Below, in pieces: positions 9,483-18,527 of a DNA stretch of 64,000 bases. Numbering within the stretch: the stretch's first letter is position 1; every line of letters starts with the position of its first letter. Where the stretch lies: positions 17,122 through 81,121 of the forward strand of contig PWYW01000029.1 in NCBI GenBank assembly GCA_003567685.1, read 5' to 3'. The notes below the pieces were generated by a model, which saw nothing but the letters and a program-made list of their open reading frames with translations, did not search any database and was not told where the DNA came from. The stretch is from Gammaproteobacteria bacterium (lineage in GTDB: Bacteria > Pseudomonadota > Gammaproteobacteria > Xanthomonadales > Wenzhouxiangellaceae). A program made the translations under genes and the position numbers.

Positions 9483-9498
9483 CTGTGTTTTGATACAG
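9483..9498 (+). promoter_or_regulatory. LexA (SOS) box of lexA
   Basis: CTGTGTTTTGATACAG fits the gammaproteobacterial LexA operator CTG-N10-CAG with the expected A/T-rich centre. It ends only 7 bases before the lexA ATG at 9506, which suggests autoregulation with a very short or absent leader. Confidence 0.87.
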
Positions 9499-9505
9499 TA
9501 ATGGA

Positions 9506-10138
9506 ATGAAACTGACGGCGCGACAGGCAGAGATTCTGGCCTTCATCAAGCAGCGGTTGGCGGCCGATGGCTTGCCGCCAACCCGTTCGGAAATCGTCAA
9601 CCATTTTGGTTTCCGCTCCCCCAATGCCGCGCAGTCGCATCTGAAGGCGCTTGCCGAGCGCGGCGCCATCGAACTGCGTCCGGGCAAGGCCCGCGGCATC
9701 GTGCCGCTGGGCTCGGATTCCACTGCCGAAGCCTCGGCCACGTCGCCACGAAATGAGCTGCCCGTGATCGGCCGGGTCGCCGCGGGCACGCCATTGATGG
9801 CCATCGAGAACCATCAGGGCAGTTTTCAGGTGGATCGACAGGCGTTCAAGCCTCGGCCGGATTACATGCTTGAGGTGCATGGTGACAGCATGGTCGATGC
9901 CGGTATCCGGGACGGTGACCTTCTGCTGGTCCATCGCACACCCGAAGCGCGCTCCGGCCAGATCGTGGTTGCCCGTCTCGACAACGAGGTTACCGTCAAG
10001 CGCCTGAGAAAGACCCGAGGCGGCCACCTGTTTCTGGACCCGGCGAATGCTGCCTATTCACCGCTGAAGGTGGATTCGAGTCGCGACTTCGCCATCGAAG
10101 GCCTTGGCGTTGGCGTTATTCGTCGTCGATTGAGCTGA
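9506..10138 (+). CDS. lexA: LexA repressor
   Basis: LexA represses the SOS regulon and is inactivated by RecA-stimulated self-cleavage. The 210 residues show the winged-helix N-terminus (MKLTARQAEILAFIK, then PPTRSEIVNHFGF), the Ala93-Gly94 cleavage bond in RVAAGTP, and the Ser128/Lys165 dyad in HGDSMVDAG and NEVTVKRL. A CTG-N10-CAG operator lies directly upstream. There is no room for a normal Shine-Dalgarno between the operator and the ATG. The 3' end overlaps the convergent amidase gene by 23 bases. Confidence 0.97.
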   Translation: MKLTARQAEILAFIKQRLAADGLPPTRSEIVNHFGFRSPNAAQSHLKALAERGAIELRPGKARGIVPLGSDSTAEASATSPRNELPVIGRVAAGTPLMAIENHQGSFQVDRQAFKPRPDYMLEVHGDSMVDAGIRDGDLLLVHRTPEARSGQIVVARLDNEVTVKRLRKTRGGHLFLDPANAAYSPLKVDSSRDFAIEGLGVGVIRRRLS

Positions 10139-10913
10139 TCCGAAAGTCGTCGGCATCGGCCAGGAACGGCAACGTCTCGCGCACCGAACGAATCGCACTT
10201 CGATCCAGCACCACGCGGCCCACGCTTTCTCCGCGACCAATCTCGATCAGGCAGGCACCCAGTGCATCCCAGGCCGATGAAGCGCCCGGGTAATCAATGC
10301 CCTTGCCGTCCTCGCCGACCCGGTTGACGCCCACCACCGCGGCCTGATTCTCGATCGCCCGGGCCTGCAAAAGCCGCTGCCAGGCCAGCACCCGCGGACT
10401 GGGCCAGTTGGCCACGAACAACTGCAGGTCAAACTCGCGACGGTTACGACACCAGGCCGGGAAACGCAGGTCGTAGCAGATTTGCAGGTCAATTCGCCAG
10501 CCGCGCCAGTCGAAAGTACAGAAATCCTGGCCGGCCACATAACGCCTGTCTTCGCCACCAAAGGCGAACAGGTGGCGCTTGTCGTAATGGGCAACGATCT
10601 TGCCCTCATCAACAAACACAAATCGATTACGCCGCTGGCCGTCCACATCCAGTGCCAGGCTGCCGGCAATGGCCGCGCCTCGTTCGAGGCTCTGGGCTTT
10701 CATCCAGGCCAGCGTGGGTCCATCCAGAGTTTCGGCCGGACGGCCCTGATCGCCCAGAAAACCGGTGGAAAAGGTTTCCGGCAGCACGTACAGATGGCAG
10801 CCGGGGGCCGAATCCATCAGCTCGGCCAGGTGGTTTCGGTTGGGCTCGGCCTCCTGCCAGAACAGCCGCGCCTGCACCAGGCCCACGGCCAGTTGATCGA
10901 CAGAACCGGACAT
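10116..10913 (-). CDS. Carbon-nitrogen hydrolase, omega-amidase type (YafV/Nit2-like)
   Basis: A 265-residue nitrilase-superfamily hydrolase. The Glu-Lys-Cys triad is visible in VLPETFSTGF, YDKRHLFAFGGED and LQICYDLRFPAWCRN. The YDKRHLF and CYDLRFP forms are characteristic of the omega-amidase group, which hydrolyses alpha-ketoglutaramate or alpha-ketosuccinamate. The ATG at 10913 was chosen because an upstream extension reads into the preceding gene in another frame. It lies 1 base after the DUF455 gene in an icd-DUF455-amidase operon. Its link to 2-oxoglutarate metabolism next to icd is suggestive only. Confidence 0.85.
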   Translation of the reverse strand: MSGSVDQLAVGLVQARLFWQEAEPNRNHLAELMDSAPGCHLYVLPETFSTGFLGDQGRPAETLDGPTLAWMKAQSLERGAAIAGSLALDVDGQRRNRFVFVDEGKIVAHYDKRHLFAFGGEDRRYVAGQDFCTFDWRGWRIDLQICYDLRFPAWCRNRREFDLQLFVANWPSPRVLAWQRLLQARAIENQAAVVGVNRVGEDGKGIDYPGASSAWDALGACLIEIGRGESVGRVVLDRSAIRSVRETLPFLADADDFRISSIDDE

Positions 10914-10914
10914 G

Positions 10915-11716
10915 TCAGTGATCCAGCGTTTCCAGGTGGGCCAGCTCGTCGGCACTGAAGCCGGCGCGCTGACGGGCCTCAACATTGAAGGGGCCGCGCA
11001 GGCGGCCACTGAAATAGCGCTCCAGCAGATCCTCGAAGGTCTTGTCCGGCTCGAGATTGCGCTCCAGCCACAGATGGCGGAACCAGCGGGTGCCGATGGC
11101 CACGTGCCCCTCTTCCTCCTGAAGAATGATTTCAAGCAGAGCAACGGTGCGCTCATCACCGGCCTTGGACAGTCGCTGGATCATGCCCGGCGTCACGTCC
11201 AGGCCCCGGGCTTCAAGCACACGCGGCACCAGGGCCATCCGAACCAGCGCATCATGAGCGGTTTTTTCCGCCATGTCCCACAGCCCGTTATGGGCCGAGA
11301 AATCGCCGTAGGCCACGCCCAGTTCCTGCAGGCGACCATTGAGCATGCGGAAATGCCGGGCTTCGTCGGCAGCCACGCTTAGCCAGTCGCGGTAAAAGGC
11401 ATCCGGCATGCCGGCGAAACGCAGCGCGGCATCCAGCCCCAGATTGATGGCATTGAATTCAATATGAGCGACCGCGTGGATCAGGGCCTGGCGGCCCTCC
11501 AGCGTGCTCAGCTTGCGCTGGGCCAGGCGCGCCGGGTTGACCAGTTTCGGTCTGCCAGGGCGCCCGCAGGCCAGCAGGCCGGGTTCACTCGGACAAGCTG
11601 GCTGCCAGTTACCCGATACAACCGCTGCCCAAAGCGCATCGACCCGGTCGCACTTGGCGACCGGGTCGGTTTCGGCCAGCGCCTGGCGCGCTTCGCGCCA
11701 GTAGGCGGCGCTGGAT

Positions 11717-11724
<8 letters not shown>
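10915..11724 (-). CDS. DUF455 ferritin-like domain protein
   Basis: A 269-residue protein of the DUF455 family with a ferritin-like four-helix bundle. Carboxylate/His pairs that could bind a di-metal centre are visible: AHIEFNAI (near residue 95), DEARHFRML (near residue 130) and [11 protein letters not shown] (near residue 217). Metal binding and the reaction are not established here. The ATG at 11724 begins MPESSAAYW and overlaps the icd stop by 8 bases, so the gene is coupled to icd. The next gene starts 1 base after its stop. Confidence 0.8.
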
Positions 11725-12970
<1,246 letters not shown>

Positions 12971-13041
12971 CTTGCATCCTTTTAACGGGTAAACCTTTAG
13001 TTTAGCACCGCTCTGCTTCGGACTTGTCATGCCAGAAACGC

Positions 13042-13755
13042 ATGGAAACAGCATCAGAACATGCCACACGGCTCCGTTTTATTGCGCTGGCCCTCGCGCT
13101 TTCCTTGCTGGCTCATGGCCTGGTTCTGATGTGGCCGGGACAGCCGGCGCCCCCGTCGACGTCGCCAGCAAGCGTTGAAATAGCGCTTGAACGTTACGTG
13201 ACTACACTCGAACCCAAGCCCGAACCACCAACCGAATCCCAACCCAGCGATCAACCCGATCCCTCACCCTCCTCGACCGTGACTCAGGCCCCGACCCAAA
13301 CCGTCACAGCGCGGGAGCCCGTCGAAACGACCAAAGCTGTCGAACCCCTAACTGGTCTTGAGCCTGAATGGCCGGCATTCGACACCCAGCGATTACGGCA
13401 ACAACTGCATCGCTACGCCAGCGAGGCTCATCCGATCGAGCGAGACAACGATCCGGGGCGAGCGATCATGTCACCCAATGGGCCCGCCCTTCCCAGTGCG
13501 GTTGGCTGGCTGAATGACTACGTCGGCCAGGTCACCCCCAGCGTTGACCGCTGGACCAGTCCCGACGGCAGCCAGCACGCGCGAATCGTACTGGCCAATG
13601 GCCGGGTTTACTGCGGCAAAAGTGGTCCGCCGACCGCGGCCGAAATGTTCAACCCGTCGATGTCCGCCAACGTCATGCGCTATCGCTACTGCGGGCGGGA
13701 GCGGCCTGACCCGATTGATCGCAGCAACCCCTGGGTTCGCGGTGCGGGGCAATAA
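13042..13755 (+). CDS. Proline-rich single-pass membrane protein, TonB-like N-terminus
   Basis: Function not recognised. The 237 residues begin with a short charged tail and one hydrophobic helix ([18 protein letters not shown]), then a Pro/Thr/Glu-rich spacer (residues about 45-115) as in TonB or TolA, then a globular C-terminal part of about 120 residues. That part has two Cys (GRVYCGKSG and [10 protein letters not shown]) that could form a disulfide in the periplasm, but no TonB C-terminal motif. An alternative start is TTG at 13024. It is divergent from icd, and its stop codon lies inside a 57-base direct repeat that carries a terminator. Confidence 0.6.
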   Translation: METASEHATRLRFIALALALSLLAHGLVLMWPGQPAPPSTSPASVEIALERYVTTLEPKPEPPTESQPSDQPDPSPSSTVTQAPTQTVTAREPVETTKAVEPLTGLEPEWPAFDTQRLRQQLHRYASEAHPIERDNDPGRAIMSPNGPALPSAVGWLNDYVGQVTPSVDRWTSPDGSQHARIVLANGRVYCGKSGPPTAAEMFNPSMSANVMRYRYCGRERPDPIDRSNPWVRGAGQ

Positions 13756-13806
13756 AAAAGCCCGCGCAAGGCGGGCTTTTTTATTAATGGCGGAGGGGGT
13801 GGGATT
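13750..13806. repeat. 57-bp direct repeat, left copy (terminator plus tRNA-Ser 3' end)
   Basis: This copy is identical over 57 bases to 13926-13982, with a period of 176 bases. It contains the GCCCGC/GCGGGC hairpin and, on the minus strand, the last 19 bases of tRNA-Ser(UGA) including CCA. It overlaps the stop codon of the proline-rich protein gene. Confidence 0.92.
13754..13782 (+). terminator. Bidirectional terminator, left copy
   Basis: GCCCGC (13760-13765) pairs with GCGGGC (13771-13776) around GCAAG. Six A precede it and six T follow, so it can act on either strand. For the + strand it would end the proline-rich protein transcript. Confidence 0.8.
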
Positions 13807-13925
13807 GCTGCGCCCCTGCGGGGCTTGCCCTTCGGGCTGGCGCTTGCGCGTCAGCGAGCTCAGGCCGCGACGCGGCCTTCGGTTCGAACCCAAAGCGTTT
13901 TCATCCGGGCTTCCCCCTTCACCAT
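13807..13925. other. Spacer with six consecutive short palindromes
   Basis: These 119 bases lie between the two 57-bp repeats. They hold a row of inverted repeats: GCCCCTGCGGGGC (13812-13824), GCCCTTCGGGC (13827-13837), GCGCTTGCGC (13840-13849), GAGCTC (13856-13861), GCCGCGACGCGGC (13864-13876) and GGTTCGAACC (13881-13890). The last resembles a tRNA T-loop. No gene is seen. Confidence 0.7.
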
Positions 13926-13982
13926 CAATAAAAAAGCCCGCGCAAGGCGGGCTTTTTTATTAATGGCGGAGGGGGTGGGATT
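13926..13982. repeat. 57-bp direct repeat, right copy (overlaps the functional tRNA-Ser 3' end)
   Basis: This is the second copy of the repeat at 13750-13806. Here the tRNA part (13964-13982) belongs to the complete tRNA-Ser(UGA) gene, so this is probably the parent copy. Confidence 0.92.
13930..13958 (-). terminator. Terminator of the tRNA-Ser operon
   Basis: This is the same GCCCGC/GCGGGC hairpin (13936-13941 with 13947-13952), flanked by A and T runs. On the minus strand it follows the tRNA-Ser(UGA) CCA end within about 6 bases. Confidence 0.8.
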
Positions 13983-14053
13983 CGAACCCACGAAGGGCTT
14001 TCACCCTTGCCGGTTTTCAAGACCGGTGCATTCAACCGCTCTGCCACCCCTCC
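13964..14053 (-). tRNA. tRNA-Ser (anticodon UGA)
   Basis: A 90-base class II tRNA with encoded CCA. The minus strand begins GGAGGGGTGGCAGAGCGGTT, has the anticodon loop TCTTGAAAA (anticodon TGA), a long variable arm, the T-loop GTTCGAAT, and an acceptor stem GGAGGGG pairing with CCCCTCC. It is probably transcribed after tRNA-Ser(GGA), which lies 45 bases upstream. Confidence 0.95.
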
Positions 14054-14098
14054 GGTGACCTTTCTATCTTATCGCGTTCCGGCGATATCGTGAACCAG

Positions 14099-14190
<92 letters not shown>

Positions 14191-14285
14191 TGATCCTGAT
14201 GGTTTGAGTGGCGGCTGACGAACTGGCCGCCTGACTCAAGCGCGGCATTGTACCCCAAACTCTGGTTTGGGGTACACCGGACTGA

Positions 14286-17200
14286 TCAGTGATTCAGTCC
14301 GTGCATATCGAAACCATCCTGGCCGCGCGGTGGGATGGGTTCGGGCTGCGGGTCAACCAGCGGCGACTCATCCAGGCGCTGCAGCAGGTGCCGGATGGCC
14401 GCATCCAGTTGCGCATCTTCGCCGCGCCAGGTGGCGTGCGGCGGGTTCAGCACTTCAATGTCCGGCGCTACGCCACGACCTTCGATCATCCAGCGGCCGT
14501 CGGGGGTGTATTGCGGCAACTGGGCGGCGCGCAACAGGCCCTGGTCAACCAGTCGGTTGGTGTCGCTGAGCCAGACGCCGGCGCCGGCGCTGCGTTGGCC
14601 GATCAACGGGCCCAGCTCCAGCGCCTTGACGCCGGCCGAGAAAGTTTCACCGTCGGAGTAGGTCAGCTCGTCCATCAACACGACCAGATGGCCCCGGAAG
14701 GTCTGTTGCATGTTCCAGAACGGCTCCTGGCCGGGCCGCTGCCAGAACATCCAGGCTCGCCTGAGCAGCTTTTCGATGATCCAGCTGTCGATGTTGCCGC
14801 CACGATTGCGGCGCACATCGATGATCAAACCCTCGCGATCGAAATTGGCGTAGAACTCGCGGGCAAAATCGGCGATGTCGTTCGGGCCCATGGCGTGCAG
14901 GTGCAAGTAACCCAGCCGGGCTTCGCCAACGGCCTCGACCTTGCCGCGCCGGCTGTGGACCCAGTCCTGGTAGCGCAGACGATAGTCTTCGCCGGCCGAA
15001 ATCGGCTCGACGACCACAGCCATCGAGTCGCCTTCGCGCAGCACGTCAAGACGCACCTGCTGGCCGGCCTGGTGCTTGAGCAACAGCGACAGATCGTCGA
15101 CCTGGTTGACCGCGCGATCGTTGACGTGAGTAATGATGTCGTCGATTTGCAGTTGTACGCCAGGGCGGCTTAATGGCGAGCGCTGGTTGGGCAGCTCGGG
15201 ATCGGTCTGGTAGATACGCACGATGCGCGCGCCCTGCTCAACCCTTTCAAACTCGCCGCCCAGAAAGGCCGGGCTGGCCAGCTCTCGCTGGCTGGGATAG
15301 TCGCCACCACGCACTTGCGAGTGCAACACGCCCAACTCGGCAGCCATTTGCGCCAGCAGGTCATCAAGCTCACGGCGATCGCCCACTCGGGCAACCAGCG
15401 GCTCGTACTTGTCACGAATGGCCTGCCAGTCCTGGCCGCGCATGGCCGGGTCGAACAGGAAATCGCGCTGCATCCGCCAGGCATCGGCGAACATCTGCGG
15501 CCACTCCTGCATCGGCTGAACCGGCAGACGCCAGCGGTCCAGCCGAACCTGGAATGGATCGGTATCGGACGGCGGCCGTGCGCCGGTATCGACGATGAAC
15601 AGCCCGCCACGACCGGCGCGGCGATAGTAGAGCTTGCTGGCATCGGCCGAGAGCTGGAGCTGGATCACGCCGTCGGCAAAGGTCTCCAGCCGGGCCTGGT
15701 CGGGCTGGAAATCCAGTGTTCTCAGGCGCGGCTGCTGGCCGCGACCGGCGGCCCGGTCAAGCAGGAACAAGCGATTGTTGGCTGCGGCCAATTGACTGAA
15801 ATTGCCTGACTCCACGGGCACCTCGTAAAGCCGGTCTCGCAGACCAGACAGCTCAATGGCAGGCAGGCCGTTGTCGTTGTTGTCATTGCCCTCGCCGTCA
15901 TTGCTCGCAGCGCCTTGCTGACCAGTCAGTTCATGCCGGGGCATCAGGGGAAAGTCCAGCCCTGGCTGCAGGGCGTAGGCATAGATTCGCGTGCGGCGGT
16001 CAAACATCGGGCCCAGGTTGCGATCACCCCAGGGCGAGGCTGGGGTGGCTTCGAAATTGCGGTTCGAGAGGAAAAACAGCCAGCGGTTATCCGGCGTGAA
16101 AGCGGGTGAGAAGCTTTCATAGCGATCACTGGTAATCGTATGTAATTTCTCACTTTCAATATCATAAATCAGCAACTGACGACGCTGAACACCGGAATCG
16201 GAACGCACCAGCACCAACTGTCGGCTATCGGGCGAAAAGACCAGCTCAGCATGACCGCCAATGGGCGAACGGTCGATCAGTTGTTGCTCGCCACGCTCCA
16301 GATCCATCAGCCACAGGCGGCCGCGCTGGTCGCCGTGGACCAGCAGGCGGCCGTCCGGCGACGGCAACAATTGCACACGCTGACTGTCGCCATCGCGGGT
16401 CAAGGCTTCCCCCGGCTCGCGGCCGTCCAGCGGAAAGCGCCAGATTTCGTGCTCGCCACTGGCATCGACAATGGCATACACCCAATCGCCATCAGGCGAG
16501 AGTACGGCCTGGCGAGCTCGGCTTTGCTCGGGCAGCTCGAGGTCAATTCGACGCAGCGCACCGGTACCGGCGACCGCCACCTGGCCGCGCGCGGTCAGCA
16601 CCAGGCGGTCGCCTCTGGGTGCCAGGCGAACCGATTCGAGAAAATCCGTTGCCCGCTCGAGCCAGCGGGTCATGCCCTGGCTGCGGTCAGAGGATAGAAG
16701 AATCGGCAGGCGCTCGCTGTCTCCGTTACCCAGGTCCAGCCGGCGCAGGTCGGCACCGTGCTGGTAGACAATCTGGCCACGGTACAGGCTGGGCGAACGG
16801 ACGTCGAAGTCATCATGGAAGGTGACCTGGATCAACTCATCATTGTCAGGGTTGAATTCCCACAGGTTATTGACGCCACCGTTGGCATCGCCGACCAGGT
16901 ACAGGCGCCCATTCCACCACATCGGCGCATCCAGGTTGCCCGTGTAGTCGGCCGCCAGGCGGGTTGCTTCTTCGTCGCTGGACGGGTCAAAACGCCACAG
17001 TTGCGACATGGCACCGCCGCGGTATTCGCGCGCGTTGTCGCCGGTCAGCGCCAGACCAAAGCGGATGAAGTAGACCACACCGTTTTCGTCGATGGCGGCA
17101 GCGCGAGCGTCCATCAGCGGCAGCTCGCGACGATCCAGGGTGTCGGGGTCCACCGCGCGCAAGACCCGGAACGAGGCCGGTGCCGGAATCGCCGAGGTGG

Positions 17201-17567
17201 TATAGAGCACCTCGCCTTCTGGCGTCCAGCCGGTGACCTGGGCTGCCGCACTTTCGAAACTGAGTCGACGCGGCAGGCCGCCGCTGGCCGGCATCACGTA
17301 GACCGCGTCAATACCGTCATAACGACCGGTAAAAGCCAGCCACTGGCCATCCGGTGACAGCGCCGGATGGCGCTTGGCTTCGGCATGGTTGGTCAAGCGA
17401 TGGGCCAGGCCGCCGTACGGAGACACCCGCCACAGATCGCCTTCGGAAACGAACACCAGCTGCTCGGCACCCAGCGCCGGCTGGCGGTAGTAGCCCTCAA
17501 CGGCAGCAGAGGCCGGGAACACCCAGCAGGAAAGAGTCAGCAGGATCAGCCACCCGGTCAAGCGCAT
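14286..17567 (-). CDS. Tricorn-type S41 protease homologue, secreted
   Basis: A 1093-residue protein with a signal peptide (cleavage expected after PASA), an N-terminal beta-propeller of WD/PD40-like blades, a second propeller, a PDZ domain (near LQIDDIITHVNDRAV) and a C-terminal S41 serine-peptidase core. By motif, His749 (GVLHSQVRGGD), Ser971-Asp972 (TYSDGETFSAG) and Glu1029 (IEGRGVAPDIEV) line up with the tricorn active site. The residue before the His is Leu where archaeal tricorn has a Ser. AGGAG 8 bases upstream supports ATG at 17567. The signal peptide suggests periplasmic or secreted peptide degradation, unlike cytosolic archaeal tricorn. Confidence 0.85.
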   Translation of the reverse strand: MRLTGWLILLTLSCWVFPASAAVEGYYRQPALGAEQLVFVSEGDLWRVSPYGGLAHRLTNHAEAKRHPALSPDGQWLAFTGRYDGIDAVYVMPASGGLPRRLSFESAAAQVTGWTPEGEVLYTTSAIPAPASFRVLRAVDPDTLDRRELPLMDARAAAIDENGVVYFIRFGLALTGDNAREYRGGAMSQLWRFDPSSDEEATRLAADYTGNLDAPMWWNGRLYLVGDANGGVNNLWEFNPDNDELIQVTFHDDFDVRSPSLYRGQIVYQHGADLRRLDLGNGDSERLPILLSSDRSQGMTRWLERATDFLESVRLAPRGDRLVLTARGQVAVAGTGALRRIDLELPEQSRARQAVLSPDGDWVYAIVDASGEHEIWRFPLDGREPGEALTRDGDSQRVQLLPSPDGRLLVHGDQRGRLWLMDLERGEQQLIDRSPIGGHAELVFSPDSRQLVLVRSDSGVQRRQLLIYDIESEKLHTITSDRYESFSPAFTPDNRWLFFLSNRNFEATPASPWGDRNLGPMFDRRTRIYAYALQPGLDFPLMPRHELTGQQGAASNDGEGNDNNDNGLPAIELSGLRDRLYEVPVESGNFSQLAAANNRLFLLDRAAGRGQQPRLRTLDFQPDQARLETFADGVIQLQLSADASKLYYRRAGRGGLFIVDTGARPPSDTDPFQVRLDRWRLPVQPMQEWPQMFADAWRMQRDFLFDPAMRGQDWQAIRDKYEPLVARVGDRRELDDLLAQMAAELGVLHSQVRGGDYPSQRELASPAFLGGEFERVEQGARIVRIYQTDPELPNQRSPLSRPGVQLQIDDIITHVNDRAVNQVDDLSLLLKHQAGQQVRLDVLREGDSMAVVVEPISAGEDYRLRYQDWVHSRRGKVEAVGEARLGYLHLHAMGPNDIADFAREFYANFDREGLIIDVRRNRGGNIDSWIIEKLLRRAWMFWQRPGQEPFWNMQQTFRGHLVVLMDELTYSDGETFSAGVKALELGPLIGQRSAGAGVWLSDTNRLVDQGLLRAAQLPQYTPDGRWMIEGRGVAPDIEVLNPPHATWRGEDAQLDAAIRHLLQRLDESPLVDPQPEPIPPRGQDGFDMHGLNH

Positions 17568-17680
17568 CAAACTTGCTCCTGTCAATCAACAAAGCTTCAC
17601 AGGATACCCGGTGGCGATCAAGACGACTGAACAACGCCAGCGTCGACAAACATCAAGACCTGTTCTCAGCTTCTGAGAAA

Positions 17681-17696
17681 CTGTAAATTAATATAG
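17681..17696 (+). promoter_or_regulatory. Candidate LexA box of imuA-imuB
   Basis: CTGTAAATTAATATAG lies 27 bases before imuA. It has the left CTGT half and the A/T-rich centre of the LexA operator, but the right half is TAG instead of CAG. The expected SOS control of imuA-imuB makes it plausible. Confidence 0.5.
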
Positions 17697-17723
17697 CTTC
17701 ATGACCACCACGATACAGGCCCC

Positions 17724-18527
17724 ATGACCAACACCATCACCCGACACGCCCTGGACACGCTGCTGGAGTCACGCCGGGACCTGTGGCGTGGCCGGCGTCG
17801 CCCGCGCCTGGCCTGCCTGAGCAGCGGCCAGGCCCGTATTGACCAGTGGTTGCCTGACGGCGGCTGGCCCTGCGGCAAGTTGACCGAACTGCTGCCCAGC
17901 CTGCCAGCCTGCGGGGAACTGGCCCTGCTGACGCCATTGCTGGCATCACAAAGCGCCCGTCAACGCCCCAGCCTGCTGGCCAATCCGCCGCTGGTGCCTT
18001 GTCCACAATCACTCAGACGTGCCGGCGTGGCAGCCGGACAACTGTTGATCGTTCGCGCGCCCAAATACGCACTGTGGGCCGCCGAACAAGCATTGAAAAG
18101 CGGCCTGTGCGGTGCCGTGGTGGTCTGGCACCCGCCGGGACGGGTCGATCAGCGCAGTATTCGACGGCTGGCGCTGGCCGCCGAGCAAGGCGAGGCACCA
18201 CTGCTGATCTGCTACCGCCCCGGCCAGAAACCACCGCCGGCGCTGGCCGAACTGCGCCTGGCCATACGACCTGGGCCGGAGCTATTGATGCTGCGCGGCG
18301 GACAGGCTGCACCGCTGCACCTGGGGCGCCCGAACGTCATCGAATTGCCGCGCGGCGACACAGCACCGCCGACACGCCGGGATACGGTCAAACGGCCGAT
18401 GGCCCGCATTCACAGCCTGGCGGCACATCGCGCGGCCTCTGCCAACGAGCCGCCGCTGACGCCCTGGCCCCGCCGCCTGGCACCCTCTCGAGCAGAACCA
18501 CGGCGGCACCTGCCTGGCCATGGCTGA
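17724..18527 (+). CDS. imuA: Translesion synthesis accessory protein ImuA
   Basis: A 267-residue protein of the ImuA (SulA/RecA-related) group, which acts with ImuB and DnaE2 in SOS mutagenesis. Recognisable features are the N-terminal WRGR segment, GQARIDQWLPDGGWPCGKLTELLP, and a RecA-like core (GQLLIVRAPKYALWAAEQALKSGLCGAVVVW, QRSIRRLALAAEQGEAPLLICYRP). No complete Walker A is visible, as usual for ImuA. It overlaps imuB by 8 bases. A minimal 8-codon frame beginning at 17701 precedes it and ends over its ATG. Confidence 0.85.
   Translation: MTNTITRHALDTLLESRRDLWRGRRRPRLACLSSGQARIDQWLPDGGWPCGKLTELLPSLPACGELALLTPLLASQSARQRPSLLANPPLVPCPQSLRRAGVAAGQLLIVRAPKYALWAAEQALKSGLCGAVVVWHPPGRVDQRSIRRLALAAEQGEAPLLICYRPGQKPPPALAELRLAIRPGPELLMLRGGQAAPLHLGRPNVIELPRGDTAPPTRRDTVKRPMARIHSLAAHRAASANEPPLTPWPRRLAPSRAEPRRHLPGHG

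Noticed and set aside
13881..13890. GGTTCGAACC as part of a third tRNA gene
   Set aside because: It matches a T-arm, but no acceptor stem, anticodon arm or D arm can be built around it.
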